NCBI GenBank assembly: GCA_009760885.1
Contig: CM019709.1
Coordinates: forward strand, 33,326,123 to 33,390,122
From: Achatina immaculata
Taxonomy: Eukaryota; Mollusca; Gastropoda; Stylommatophora; Achatinidae
Direction: 5' to 3'
DNA length: 64,000 nt
Shown: positions 33,851-46,040 of the stretch, piece after piece
Layout: the number at the start of each line of letters is the position of its first letter
Position numbering within the stretch: position 1 is the stretch's first letter
Translations under genes and position numbers: made by a program
The notes under the pieces: model-generated
What the model saw: only the letters and a program-made list of their open reading frames with translations
What the model was told of the DNA's origin: nothing
Databases searched by the model: none

Positions 33851-34191
33851 ACTTTTCTCACGGCATTCCTATCATTCCTTTTTTTTTTTTTGCCCGTGAG
33901 TTTTCCAGTGGTCGCCAAGTTCTATAATTTCTATCTTCTCATGACATGATCTGCTCTGATTTATCTTTTCTTTACAGCTTTTCTGTGAACTTCACTTGCT
34001 CTCCCTAGCGCTCAAAATATTTGTTCCATCTTATACTGACTCTATAAATTTTAATCAACTTTCCTTATATAGCCAAACATTTCTTGCTGTTTTACATTGG
34101 CTGTTTTTCCCCCCTAATTGCCTAGCGACGGGATTCTGAACCAATGGTTTCCATAGACAAGACTTTTTGCAGCAGTTATCATTTTTTTAAA

Positions 34192-34197
<6 letters not shown>

Positions 34198-34231
<34 letters not shown>
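34198..34231. repeat. (TC)n microsatellite
   Basis: About 16 TC units. Confidence 0.95.
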
Positions 34232-34234
<3 letters not shown>

Positions 34235-34549
34235 GCCTTTCCTGTGGTATCATCTACTCTGGCAGCCACTGGCTTAGAGGACTAATGGATTAGAATGAAA
34301 TCCTGTTTTTAGAAGGTTATTTTTTCCATTAAACATCTTCAATTTTCAATAGTTGACGAAGTAAATTGCTCCTTACACTCAGATTTTTCTTCTCCTTCGA
34401 CAAATTCCGCTCATTTCTGTCACCTTTCGCCATGCAATCCACAAACGTCTCGTTGTCTGACCAAGACACTGCTTCAGTGAGTATAGTGTTGTGAGTTTCA
34501 ACGATATTCCTGGCAAATGGAATAGCTGACAGCCTATCCAAAGCTGGCA

Positions 34550-34770
34550 GCAAACAAGATCAAACCAATCATCCAGTAAACTATCAAGAGGCGAAAACCA
34601 TGCAGACCTGAAGCGTGAGACATGGCCAGAGGACACAAAGCTTGGGGTAAAAGCTTTGGGGCTCCTATCAGGATCTGGAGAGGACTGCGGGCTTTGCCAT
34701 GTCGACAGGGATCAAGATCTGAAGTGACCAACAACCTCGAACGAAGAAGAAGAAGAAGTGATATCCCGGG
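34550..34770 (+). repeat. Retroposon-like unit with (GAA)n tail
   Basis: Non-coding sequence ending cctcgaacgaagaagaagaa, like 16506-16756. The body includes ggcgaaaaccatgcagacct. Confidence 0.5.
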
Positions 34771-35177
34771 CCCACTGTCTACCCAAATGCCTTTCTTTAT
34801 CATTTCCCAGTGGTAATACACTTCATAAGTGATCTCTCAGTTCAAAGAGATCGTGGATCTGTGGTGGCTCTTAGCAGTTTGACTGAGTGTGGTGTGAACA
34901 GAGACGCACAAACGTGTCAAAAGAGCAACAGTGAAGTCATTGCTTTGTAGATGGAGGTCCATTCTGTGTGCCGAACTACTGAACTTGGTGCTATGGCACC
35001 ACTGTGAACTGTGAATTGCGCATTGACAGCATTGATGATTCTTCGGTATGTCTACCTGGCCAACTCTGAAATAAGGTGGACTTTTTTATGTATCCTGTGG
35101 TGGGTTGGCGCCTTAGCTACGGAGTTCGTGCTGAGAGCGACGGTGACTAGTTTCGCATTTGGACTGTCGTAGCTCCT

Positions 35178-35640
35178 AAAATGGCGTCGTCACTGGGTGG
35201 CTCATCATCAAGGACTAATACGAGTGACCCTTGATGAACATTCTGTGCGATATTCCCTGGCACGGTTAATGGAGCGGTTATGGGAGTGTCTCGTTCGCGA
35301 TGACACCGAGAAGCTAAACTCATACTCAAACTGAACTCTCCAGATCACCTTGTTGTTTGTCGAAACCAAAGAAGGGCAACTCTCTTTTCTCGATGGCGCC
35401 AATGAGCTGGTTGTTATTACCAACCAGTGTAAAATTATTGCAGCCCAAAACATCAACCTTGAACAGCAGCGAATCTAGCCTCAGCCCTGAATGACGCTAA
35501 TTTGCAAGGACTCTGGGGCCAGTGCACCCCGGGAACTGTAATTAATTCCATCACAAAGCTCATTTTCTATTCTGTGCGAGACGGCCCCCTCAGTATCACG
35601 TGGGAGAAAAGGCTCGTGTTTTCAGTAATAAGATGGTTGG
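35178..35640 (+). pseudogene. Unidentified decayed coding stretch
   Basis: I do not recognise this protein. Plus-strand codons after a start-like aaaatggcg give VTLDEHSVRYSLARLMERLW, ECLVRDDTEKLNSY, a stop, then LFVETKEGQLSFLDGANELV and ITNQCKIIAAQNINLEQQR. After another break comes NLQGLWGQCTPGTVINSITK. The amino-acid make-up looks protein-like rather than random, with frame breaks between pieces. It could be a retropseudogene or a transposon gene; it lies on the strand opposite the host gene. Confidence 0.35.
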
Positions 35641-35754
35641 TTTGTGGGGGGGCGGGGGCGCGGAGATATAAAATTTTCTAGTAGAAAAGAGAAAAGAACT
35701 TGCTCTCCCGTAGACTAAGGCAGCGTTCCTCAACCTTTTGCCTCCGCTTACCCA

Positions 35755-35920
35755 TTGGAATAATTTTCTTTTTTTTTTTTTAATCCCTCGGAACTTCTGC
35801 ACTAAAATATTTACCGCCGTTCTTTTTTCGCTTCATATCCACCCCGCACTCCCCCCTCGCCCCCTTTCTTCCTCAGCTCAGCTATTATCGCCCCCCCCCC
35901 CCCACCACCACCACCACCAT
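35755..35920. repeat. Poly-T, poly-C and (CCA)n runs
   Basis: T run at 35766-35781, C run at 35889-35902, CCA run to 35919. Confidence 0.85.
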
Positions 35921-36009
35921 ATAAAATACATCAATTCTAATAAAGTCACTAGTGATGGTAGACAAAGAATCTTGTTTATCCGGTAGAGGGCGCCGCCGCC
36001 GACAACAAC

Positions 36010-36760
36010 AATGGACTAAAAATAAATGGAGGAAAAACACAAATTCCCAGAATAAACATAGCCAACACTAATTCAGTCAAATTAGAAGACAAGAAATTAG
36101 AAGAAGTAGACGCATTCACATTTCTCTGCAGCCTTATAGACAGAGAGGGTGGTACAGAAGCAGATATTACAGCAAGAATTGGAAAGGTTAGAGTAGCATT
36201 TCTGCATCTGAGAAACATATGGAAGGACAAGGGAATATCCTTAACAAACAACAACTTAGACCGTTCAACACAAATGCCAAATGCTAAACTATTACACTAT
36301 CATCTGCTCCTGCTGTGTGGATCAGAAACAAGGACAATATCAGCTAAAAGTACCAAGAGACTGCAGACCTTTAACACCTGCCTAAGGAAGATCCTTCAGA
36401 TAAGATGGCCAGATAACATTAGCAATGATGAGCTATGTCAGAAAACGAACCAGCCCACAATGGAAGAACAGTGGAAGAAATGATAATGAAAAGACGCCGG
36501 AGATGAATAGGATATACACTCCGAAAGCCTGCCATAAGCATAACCAGACAAGCTCACACTTGGAATCCCCAGGCAAGAGAAAACAAGGAAGACAGGAACA
36601 CCTAGCTAAGGAGTCTGGAAGCAGAGATAGGAAAGATGGGCTGCACACAAGAAACAGCCCAGGACAGAAATAAGTGGAGAGCCCTTGTTCATGGCCTATG
36701 TACCATAGAGGGGCAAAGAGACGCGGATGGATACAAAAATACTAATCAGGTATGGCTTGT
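36010..36760 (+). pseudogene. LINE RT C-terminal relic (family L7)
   Basis: Frames contain KLEEVDAFTFLCSLIDREGG, TEADITARIGKVRVAFLHL, LLLCGSETRTISAKSTKRLQ, then ICLRKILQIRWPDNIS-like sequence. This is the region after the YADD box (F-x-Y-L-G and Y-G-x-E equivalents). Frame breaks occur after about 36280 and 36480. Confidence 0.85.
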
Positions 36761-36837
36761 GGTATATGGAATGTGCATGAGTAGGTTTTCTTTTCCTTGT
36801 ATAGAACTATAAATCTTTATTTATTCTTTCAAAGATG

Positions 36838-37232
36838 AACAACAATTACAGGTCTTTAAGAACAAGATCCTAAGAAGAATCCTTGGGCCCACAATGGACA
36901 CGAACAGTGAATACTGGACAGCTAGAAAGAACAGTGAACTGAACAGCTTATTTAAATCCCAACGAATTATAAATGTCTTGAAACTGAACAGACTACGCTG
37001 GCTGGGGCATGTAGAAAGAATGGAAGAGAACAGACAAACAAAAATGATGTATGCGTAAGAGATGAGGGAAACAAGATCAAGTGGTAGACAAAGACATAGA
37101 TGGAAAGACAACGTAGAAGAGGATATAAAAGAAATTAGTGTCACCAACTGGAGAGAGAAGATTAGGAATAGAGAGGAATCGAGGCACCAATGAGCCTTAA
37201 TGGCTCGGAAAGCAGAAGAAGAAGAAGAAGAT
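36838..37232 (+). repeat. LINE 3' region (family L3) with (GAA)n(GAT)n tail
   Basis: caagatcctaagaagaatcc, gaacagactacgctggctgg, accaactggagagagaagat, then ctcggaaagcagaagaagaa. The same unit reversed is at 48.14-48.6 kb. This is the clearest L3 3' end. Confidence 0.85.
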
Positions 37233-37589
37233 GATGATGATGTTTACTTCCTGTATTTTGATACTTGGACCCTGCATGAAGACCAGTAGAGCAGTGTTTC
37301 TGAAAATTTTTCTCTGCAGCTTAAAAGGCAACCAGTGTTCTGAAAATTTAATATAAAAGTATTCTGTAATTACCCCGCTCCCCCCCCAAAAAAAATACAA
37401 TTCAAGCACCCCTCCCCCTCCTCTTTGGACGAGAATGCTCTAATGCGGTTACCCATGTGTGGTTTGTTAGAAACATTCTTCAGACAGATAAGAAGATTCA
37501 CAAGGAACATCTGAAATTAGCGAAGGAAAATATCTGACGCCCAGTAAGACGAGGGCTGGCTGAGAAATTTTGCCTCCTCTGGATTGTCA

Positions 37590-38425
37590 TCATCATCATG
37601 TGCGGTAATGAATTTCCAGTTTTCTTCGGCTCTCTGGGCTTGATAGTAAATTCACTCAGACTGTGTCCTGGCAGATTCCAATGTGTTATCTTTCCATCTA
37701 CGTCTCTGTCTGCCTCTTGTTCTTTTTTCCTTCCAACTTTCTTTCTAGTATGGTCTTAAGTATATTGTTGTCTTGTGATATGGCCAAAGTATTCTTGATT
37801 CTTATTTCTTTGGTTTTTTAAATTTACGTTACAGATATCCGATTGGTCTATAGCTCGCTCTCACTTTATATTCATATTTACTGCCGCTTTTCGGACCAGG
37901 AGGATACCCCCCAAAAAAGCTAAGTCTTTTGTATATAATCCTTGACAAAAGGCTGAAGCCGAAATATTGGATGTTGTATGTTCCTCATTTAAACGTTCTC
38001 ATCTTACTTTCTGGCATTTGTGTTTCTTCTCACTTTCCTCACTCCTTTTGTCGTTTTGTAAAACTGAACCATTCACATCTGTCGTTTTTTTAAAAAAAAT
38101 TCTTTGAGAATATTGCACTTGTTCTAATTCTTGTATATTTGTTTATCAATCTTCTGTGATATATGTCCTACTTTCCTGTAGATCAATATTTCTGCTACAT
38201 TTATCATTCTCTCCAACATTTTCTTACGTAGAGCCTAGGTTTCCGCTCCGTACAGTAGTAGAGGATAGATACAGTATTTTATAAATCTTTTTTTTTGGGG
38301 GGGGGTATGGACATATTCCTGGATAAGAGCGTTTGTCTTCACGATGTCGAATATATTTGTTGCCATCCTTATTACAGGAGCCCCTGTGGAGAAAAGAATA
38401 GAACCACTGCCACCTTCCACGCATG
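37590..38425 (-). pseudogene. LINE RT C-terminal relic, minus strand
   Basis: On the minus strand: a YIYPLLLYGAET-type block near 38260, then a GHITRQQYT-like block near 37780 and KKVGRKKEQEADRD near 37720. A G run at 38297 and several stops interrupt it. Confidence 0.7.
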
Positions 38426-38499
38426 TCGAAAGAGGCGACTAAGGAGTTGGGGGATAGGCCAGCGACTTGTATATAATAAAAAAAAAACTGGAGCGCTTC

Positions 38500-38990
38500 A
38501 GAAACACGGAGAGGAAAACCAGGAAACTTTGTCTTGGAAAAGGAAGGGACTCTGATAAAAGAGTGTATGACGTTGTGCAGTCAAAGCAGAAAGGAAGCTG
38601 CAGAACGGACATCCAATCTGAGTACCAGGACACCTTATACCATTACATGTTGGAATGTTAGAACAGATCAGGAGCGAGGAGGTCTGGGAAAGAGCAGGAC
38701 AAGAGCCTATGAACCTACAAATCGTGTCTAGGAAGTGGAGGTGGATTGGCCACACTCTGAGGAAAACCGAAACCAGCATAGCAAGACAGGCACTGACATG
38801 GAATCCTAGGAAATAGAAAACGAGGATGACCTAGACTTACTTGGAGAAGAGAAATGTTGACAGTCTCAGAGGCAAGGGATACACATGGAAGGAAGCAGAG
38901 AATAATTCCAAGAACAGGGATGCCTGGAGAGCATTTATCCCTGGTCTATGCTCTCAAGGGAGTGAAAGGAGATGCTGATGATGATGATCC
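38500..38990 (+). repeat. LINE 3' region (family L1) with GAT tail
   Basis: The first 130 bases match 15.05-15.15 kb. From 38650, cctacaaatcgtgtctagga to ctcaagggagtgaaaggaga match the reverse of 25.44-25.72 kb. Ends gatgatgatgat. Confidence 0.85.
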
Positions 38991-39499
38991 GTATTCATTT
39001 CTTTATCTGCGCCCCACATCACACACCCTGGGTTAGTATAAGCGCTAGGTACCTGTAGCTCATCACTTGTTACAGTTTCTGGTTCTGGATAAGAGTGTGT
39101 ATATTCAGAAAAGACAGGTTCTCCACCAAGACACTGATCATGACCTCCATCATTTCAAAGGGGGCGGGGAAGTGGAGAAACAATGCACAGCAAAATGGCG
39201 ATGTGTCAGGATGTGTAAGTTCAAGCAACGTGTATCTTTTCAAAGAAAAACAAAACTGGAACACAGGATCACGTCGGAGCAATAAAATGAAATAAAAGTA
39301 ATCGATAGAATGCCGGGAAAAAAAAACTAGACCAGTTGACAACTTAGCACGTGAGACCTGACAGCTGGAAGAGAGGTGATCACGTGGGAGCTCGTACGGT
39401 GCTTAAGGAAGAATTTTTGGGAGTCTATGAACCAGTAAATGGACAGGAACAATATATAGGAAATAACGAGGCGTTCGTACGGTAAAGAAAGAGAACACA

Positions 39500-39685
39500 G
39501 CTCTGTAGGATTCGGTCTTGAAAAAATCGTAGACGAAGCACTTTAGTTAGACGTAAGAGAAAGAAAAATCACAAGAGAATTACCTGGGATTCGAACAACG
39601 GACTTCAGTAGGACGAGCAGGCCGTCAACCCACGAGAGAACAGCGTACTAACGAATTGTGCTATCTCGCACTTCTTCTTGTAGAA
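39500..39685 (-). mobile_element. tRNA-derived SINE (SINE-C), copy 1
   Basis: The minus strand shows a tRNA-like head with B box GTTCGAATCCC (plus 39586-39596) and GAGATAGCACAATTCGTTAG upstream. A second copy is at 50.79-50.92 kb. Confidence 0.65.
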
Positions 39686-39988
39686 CATTACCTCTAGCTT
39701 GAGCTAGAAATCTTGTCATTAATGAGTACGAGTATTTCTGCGTAGCGCAGATTCTCTGAATTGCAAGAAAGAGTTCGCATAAACCGAAATTTCGTAATCT
39801 GAGTCCACTTCGGGCGGCGCGACCTTTTTTTTTTTTTTCGTCTTCGCAATAAATGAAAATAACAGTTTTATACTGTCCACGAACATGCAACATCTAAATT
39901 TATGTTGACAGGATTTCCGAACTAATAATAGAGCGACAATCTGATGACGTAATTTTCTGCGAAACAGTTCATTCAACTAATACTGGGT

Positions 39989-40028
39989 GGACGGACGGAC
40001 GGACGGACAGACAGACAGACAGACAGAC

Positions 40029-40102
<74 letters not shown>

Positions 40103-40108
40103 GCATGG

Positions 40109-40151
<43 letters not shown>

Positions 40152-40157
40152 GCATGG

Positions 40158-40240
<83 letters not shown>
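39989..40240. repeat. (GATA)n array with (GGAC)n and (AGAC)n start
   Basis: GGAC then AGAC units pass into GATA, interrupted three times by agcatggtag or agcatgga. The regular interruption suggests expansion of a longer unit. Confidence 0.95.
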
Positions 40241-40242
40241 GC

Positions 40243-40425
40243 ATGGACACTCTGAAATCATCAAGGGAAGAGAAAACAAGGAGACCAAAGAATACACGAA
40301 GAAGCGTCTCAAAATAGAGGGACTGGAGTGACTTTCGAGAACAAGACCAAAGAGAGAAATGACTGAAAAGCGTTTGTCTGTGGCTTACGCTCCAGAGGAA
40401 GGGGCTGCGGACAACGAGTGTCAAC
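40243..40425 (+). repeat. Degenerate LINE 3' end
   Basis: ggaagagaaaacaaggagac and tggcttacgctccagaggaa resemble the 3' ends at 36.6-36.7 and 42.1 kb. It directly follows the GATA array. Confidence 0.5.
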
Positions 40426-40539
40426 CACTCTCTGGTGTATGATTGTGTACTTGAGTATGTGCTCGTGGGGTGGGGGGGGTGGGGGTGGGGGAGATGTCTA
40501 TCAAGTCGTTCCAGTCGAGACTTACAAGAAAATTGTTAT

Positions 40540-40735
40540 AGACGGTTCGAGTTGGCAGTCAGCGACCCTAGGCCGACATGCTAGCGTCAGGCCTGGCGGA
40601 CTATAGCTGGTAAAGACCCTGCCTTATCCTTATCTTGGTACCCCGGGTAACACCCCTAGCACGCCCAACGTTACAGGGATCCCCAAAGTCCCTATAGCGG
40701 TAGAGTCTGCTAAAGAAATATTGCACACATCCCTA
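40540..40735 (+). repeat. Dispersed repeat family X, copy 3
   Basis: ggcagtcagcgaccctag, a C-rich middle, and cggtagagtctgctaaagaa match the reverse of 53.68-53.9 kb. Confidence 0.6.
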
Positions 40736-41054
40736 ATTTTTAGCTCTCTAATTTTTAGCTCCCATCAGGGGATGAAAAAGTAGCTACCTTAACCAGCTCC
40801 CTATCCGACACGGCGCTGTGCTTGAACATTCCCCAGCACATCGGCTACAAAGGACATGGAGCTGACAAGTAAAAGGAGATGGTAAAGAATTGGGCAAGTC
40901 TTACTTTCTGCCCTTTAAGAAGAAGAACGTTAAAGGAGACAAGAAGTCACCAAGAATGATATTCATCGTTGTACAAGTCACGAAGAAACTCATCTGTGTA
41001 GCGCAGCAAGTAGAGAACTCCATATATACAACACAAAGTATGAACTCTTGAACA

Positions 41055-41370
41055 TTATATGACAAAATATGTTTACCGTTCTGTATGCGACAAAAACAGT
41101 GATCCGAGAAGACAATTACAACATTCAGGAAAAAGTCAGTCTAATATTTATAGAACGTGTCATGAGAAAAGGCAAACTAGAGCACATTGCGACAATAGGA
41201 AAGTCAGAGGGGAAAAGAGGCCGAGGGAGGTTAAGAGAGAACATTTTGGATGGATGATTGGCAAGATGGCGTGGGTAGATGGACACCAGAAAAGCTCACA
41301 AAGGCAACACAAAACAGAGAATTTAGGAGAGTTAAGACCGACAACTTTAGCAGACCAGGCGCGTGATAGA
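41055..41370 (+). repeat. LINE C-terminal relic
   Basis: IFIERVMRKGKLEHIATIGK and GKRGRGRLRENILDG are recognisable LINE ORF2 C-terminal motifs; the frame then shifts. Confidence 0.75.
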
Positions 41371-41386
41371 TATTTTTTTTTACAAA

Positions 41387-41570
41387 GGTAAAATCCCTGT
41401 TTGTACGCCATTAAGGCATATTGGGGATATGGTGTTAGGCCCGTACTTGCATGACTTTCTGCACATGAGAGTTTGATGTGGTCAGTATCACGCCTGGCAT
41501 TTACGTTCCCAGATTTCTCTGGTACCCCATTTTTAGACACTGGGTGGACCATGGGGCCTTTGATAGATAA
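41387..41570 (-). mobile_element. SINE-A, head-less copy
   Basis: Body matches 2151-2431 and 30128-30312 (cattaaggcatattggggat, gtggtcagtatcacgcctgg). Confidence 0.8.
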
Positions 41571-41795
41571 ATGTGAAAAAATTTAATTTGTATCCAACAG
41601 TATAAATATAAAAGTAGTATATAGTATATGAAGTATATAAAGTAGTTTTAAAAGTGGTATTATAAATATACAACTTTGAAAAACTTTAAAAACTGCGGCT
41701 AAACTTTTTTAAAAAATATGTTTTATTATTGTTATGTTTGTCGTGTGCCTTATTCTCTCATTCGTGTTCGAACTTATTTAGTGATTTTTTTTTCA

Positions 41796-42031
41796 TTTGT
41801 ATTTTCATTATTTATCCTCTGTCCAAACCCATACTTTCATTATTTATCCTCTGTCCAAACCCATACTTTCATTATTTATCCTCTGTCCAAACCCCTACTT
41901 TCATTATTTATCCTCTGTCCAAACCCCTACTTTCATTATTTATCCTCTGTCCAAACCCCTACTTTTATTATTGATCCTCTGTCCAAACCCCTACTTTCAT
42001 TATTTATCCTCTGTCCAAACCCCTACTTTCA
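41796..42031. repeat. 32-bp minisatellite, about seven copies
   Basis: Unit tttcattatttatcctctgt plus ccaaacccctac. Since 32 is not a multiple of three, all three frames read the same repeating peptide, which is why three overlapping open frames appear. Confidence 0.95.
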
Positions 42032-42059
42032 CTGTCCCCAGGGACATCCAGATTAAACT

Positions 42060-42175
42060 ACTGACATGTACAGTGGCTATGGAGTTGGCAGACATGTTTA
42101 TGGAAAGCATTTGGCTATGGCTTACTCTCCGGGGGAGGTGTTATGTACAAGGACTGATTGATTGACTGATTATAA
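42060..42175 (+). repeat. LINE 3' end remnant
   Basis: cagtggctatggagttggca through ggcttactctccgggggagg, then a tgattgattgac-type tail. Confidence 0.5.
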
Positions 42176-42179
42176 TAAT

Positions 42180-43480
42180 TACTAGAAAAACCGCTTTCGA
42201 GTGTCTGTTAGCGAACTTATGTGTATGCTGGGGAAGGGAAAGGCACTAGAACTAATTAGGGGGAAAAAAACTAAAGTGAATGCTGAAATTTGTAGTTTTT
42301 TGTTTTTTTTTTATATTGGTGTCTTTTTCATTCAAACTGAAGATTATACAAGAAACCAAACACGAATGTTAATATCAAACTACGAAGTTCCAGTTTATAT
42401 TTAAATTTATCATTAAATTTGTCAACTATTATCAGTTCTATTTCTCCTTTACTTTGGTTTTTTTTTTTTTGTGCTTAAAAAAACATTTCATGAGGAAATA
42501 ATAGGAATTAGTTTCGTAACGAGTAGAACCTACTCCAAGTTTTTATTTTGTCTTTTACATTCTATATAGGTATGACTTATACTTACCGAAGCGACATGGT
42601 CATATATAATATGCAGTATAAACACAGGATCAGTTACTATAATGTAATATAGTAATAATAATAATCCTTCAAACCGAATGAACTCAACTTTCAGGTGCAG
42701 CTGAGTTCGTTCATGCCAAAGCTAATAGTCAAGTGATGATTCAAACTTGCTGCAAATGTGCGAAATGCGTAGATTTTTACTCCGTGACACGAAGCAATAG
42801 ATCCAGTCGTGAATTAGCTTTTCTTCTTCGTCACGCGAAAAATAGCACACTCTTTATAACCTTTCTTGGAAAATGTAAACACGCAGGGAAAAAAAAAAAG
42901 CTATCTCTGTAATTATTGACAAGCTTTACGATACAGCCCTCAAGTTTATGATCGTAAGCTACTGACATCTGTCCATCTTCATCATATTAAACTACACAGC
43001 GTGTCCAGACAAGCACAGATATTAAAAATGATGTGAGCCAGAAAGGGGTTTTTAAGATATTTTCTTTACGTGTAATGGCGCGATATTTCACGGTCAGCGA
43101 ACGTGACCAGACGGAGTGGCTGTCGGATTATCTGGTTTATGTAATCTCAGCCCACGTTTGAACAGAAGAAATCTTTTGAACTGTCTGAAGGGTAGGCGAC
43201 TCTGACCACGGCTTTTGTACGGAATGAGGTGACATCTACGTATAGGCTTAGCGACCTGGCTAAACAATTGTTGCACAAATACTCTTAATGATTATCTACC
43301 CCTGAAATGCCGTTGTCCTTTTGGGATAGGTCGCAGAGTGTAATCCAGGTCGTAACATTCGAATTGTTGTAAATCTTCCCTTTGTGAAGGAAGGAACGAG
43401 GTTTGGCTTAAGGAATTTGGGATACAGCGATGAAATATCAGTGATCACAATTATAATGTTCTACAAATGTTCATACAGCA
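42180..43480. other. Low-repeat intron stretch, nothing recognised
   Basis: T runs, an imperfect hairpin near 42680-42715 (gaactcaac / gctgagttc), and no coding domain. This is one of the few parts of the giant intron without an array. Confidence 0.35.
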
Positions 43481-43484
43481 GAAA

Positions 43485-43790
43485 GTGGGGGGGGGGGGGG
43501 GGTGACTCCCAGAGTGAGCGATAGGAAGTTTCAAAGGGGCGGTGGGATGGTCTAAAGGGGCGATAGGAAGGTACAAATCTGGGGGGGGGGGGGTGGGGTG
43601 GGATTATCAAAAAGGGCGATGGGAAGTTCTAAAGGGGCTATAAGAAGATACAAATTGGGGGAGGGGAGGTGAGGGTGGGATTATCTAAAGGGTGGATGGG
43701 AAGATCTAAAGAGGCGATAGGAAGATACAAATTTGGGGGTGAGGTGGGATTATCTAAAGGGGGTATGAGAAGATCTAAAGGGTCAGTGAA
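43485..43790. repeat. G-rich tandem repeat, unit about 60-70 bp
   Basis: Repeats of ggcgataggaagrtacaaat with G runs and gggattatctaaaggg. Several G runs of 8-20 bases could form G-quadruplexes. Confidence 0.85.
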
Positions 43791-43885
43791 GGAAAAAGGG
43801 ACTGGCAGTGGGATGCAGTAGAACCGACAGAATAAAAAAAAATTAGAGGACCTTATGAATGTGACCTGGGAGGCCGGGGGAGGAG

Positions 43886-45352
43886 GGACACAGACAGACA
43901 GAGAGAGACACAGACAGACAGAGAAACACACAGACAGAGAGACACACAGACAGAGAGAGACACACACAGAAAAAGAGAGAGACACACAGACAGAGAGAGA
44001 CACACAGACAGAGAGAGACACACACAGACAGAGAGAGACACACAGACAGAGAGAGACACACAAAGAAAAAGAGAGACACACACAGACAGAGAGAGACACA
44101 GACAGACAGAGAGAGACACAGACAGAGAGACACACACAAAAAGAGAGACACACACAGACAGAGTGAGACACAGACAGAGAGACACACACAGAAAGAGAGA
44201 GACACACACAGACAGAGAGAGACACACACAGACAGAGAGAGACACACACAGAAAGAGAGAGACACACACAGACAGAGAGAGACACAGACAGAGAGACACA
44301 CAGAAACAGAGAGAGACACACACAGACAGAGAGAGACACACACACAGAGACACACACAGAAAGAGAGAGACACACACAGAGACACACACAGAAAGAGAGA
44401 GACACACAGACAGAGAGACACACACAGAAAGAGAGAGATACAGACAGACAGAGAGATACAGACAGACACAGAGAGACACGCACAGACAGAGAGAGACACA
44501 GACAGAGAGACACACAGACAGAGAGACACACACAGAGACACACACAGAGACACACACAGATACATACAGAGACAGAGAGAGACACAGACAGAGAGACACA
44601 GACAGAGAGAGACACACACAGACAGAGAGACACACACAGAAAGTCAGAGAGAGACACACAGACAGAGAGACACACACAGACAGAGAGAGACACACACAGA
44701 CAGAGAGAGACACACACAGACAGAGAGAGACACAGAGAGAGACAGAGAGAGACACAGACAGAGACACAGACAGAGAGACAGAGAGAGACACAGACAGAGA
44801 GACATATACAGATAGAGAGAGATTTAGACAGAGAGACACACACAGATACTTACAGAGACAGAGAGACGCACACACAGAGATACATACAGAGACAGAGAGA
44901 GACACACACAGAGATACATGCAGAGACAGAGAGACACACAGAGAGATACACACAGACAGAGATAGACACAGACAGAGAGAGACACACACAGAGACAGAGA
45001 GAGACACACAGACAGAGAGATACATACAGAGACAGAGAGAGACACACAGACAGAGAGAGACACACAGACAGAGAGAGACACACAGAGACAGAGAGAGACA
45101 CACAGAGACAGAGAGAGATACACATAGACAGAAAGACACACACAGAGACAGACACAGATAGAGTGAGACACACAGAGACAGAGAGAGACACAGAGAGAGA
45201 GAGACACACACACATAGACAGACACACACAGAGACAGAGAGAAACATAAACACAGAGAGAGAGAGAGAAAGACAGAGAGACACACACAGAGACAGAGAGA
45301 AACATAAACACACAGAGAGATAAAGACAGAGAGAGACACACACACAAGCAGA
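43886..45352. repeat. 1.5-kb compound GACA/GAGA array
   Basis: Built from gacacacagacagagaga-type units with length variants of 12-26 bases. There are almost no pyrimidines other than the regular C. Open frames up to 516 codons occur in several frames on both strands; these are artefacts. It lies in the giant RhoGEF intron. Confidence 0.98.
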
Positions 45353-45519
45353 GAAAGATAGAGAAGCTGAAGGTTTTAAAACAACAACCAATTTAAACGC
45401 CAAAGAAAGAAAAATACAGTCGAAGCAATTTAGACGAGAGAGAAAGAAAACATAGACAAAGCAATTTAGACGCCAGTGACAGAGGGGGGAAATGTAAAGG
45501 AAGTAATTTAGACGTGAGA

Positions 45520-45833
45520 GAAAGAAAACAATGCACAGGAAGCAATTTAGACTAGAGAGAAAGAAAAAAATAGTAAGATAACTGAGAAAACGAAAGATGG
45601 ACTCCGTGGAGATAGAACAATTATCTAATGTACTATCATTTAGATACAGAAAGAGAAATGAAAAACAAAAACAATCCTTAATTAGTTGTTATTGTGTCAC
45701 TAGACGTTTACTCGTTCTAGTGGTGTCCGAAGTTTACTTCACTGTACTTCTTCTTCTTCTTCTTCTTTGAGCAGCTGTAGAATTTAGCAGCTTCCCGAGG
45801 CTCACTGCTGCAGACAAGACATGACTCCATCCT

Positions 45834-45870
<37 letters not shown>

Positions 45871-45990
45871 GTTCTTGATCTTTTCTTGCCAACTGTAGAT
45901 TCCAAGAATTGCGAATATCTTCTTCTTCTTCTAGGTTGTCTCGCCATCGTTATCTGGGCCTACCTCTTTGTCTATCCCCTTTCATCACCT
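45520..45990. repeat. Direct duplication, copy 1
   Basis: About 450 bases nearly match 50105-50560, including tgtactatcatttagatac, tcactagacgtttactcgtt and the adjoining L3 LINE 3' end (45758-46035, minus, TTC/GAA tail). Differences are few outside the microsatellites. Confidence 0.9.
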
Positions 45991-46040
45991 CTGTGAGCCC
46001 GTCTTTGGTCTTTGTTTGTCTATCCTCCCCCATTCTCTCC
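45758..46040 (-). repeat. LINE 3' end (family L3), minus, GAA tail
   Basis: TTC run, then tgagcagctgtagaatttag, cactgctgcagacaagacat, a (TC)n run and the coding end. Related to 3776-4025 and 57565-57840. Confidence 0.85.

Noticed and set aside
39500..39685. A tRNA gene on the minus strand
   Set aside because: Same reasoning: internal promoter-like boxes but no cloverleaf that closes; a second copy at 50.8 kb marks it as a SINE.
41718..42165. Repeating FIIYPLSKP protein in three frames
   Set aside because: A 32-bp minisatellite reads the same peptide in all frames; not a gene.
43638..45403. Very long open frames (up to 516 codons) on both strands
   Set aside because: They are produced by the GACA/GAGA array; the low-complexity peptide repeats and both-strand openness show there is no gene.
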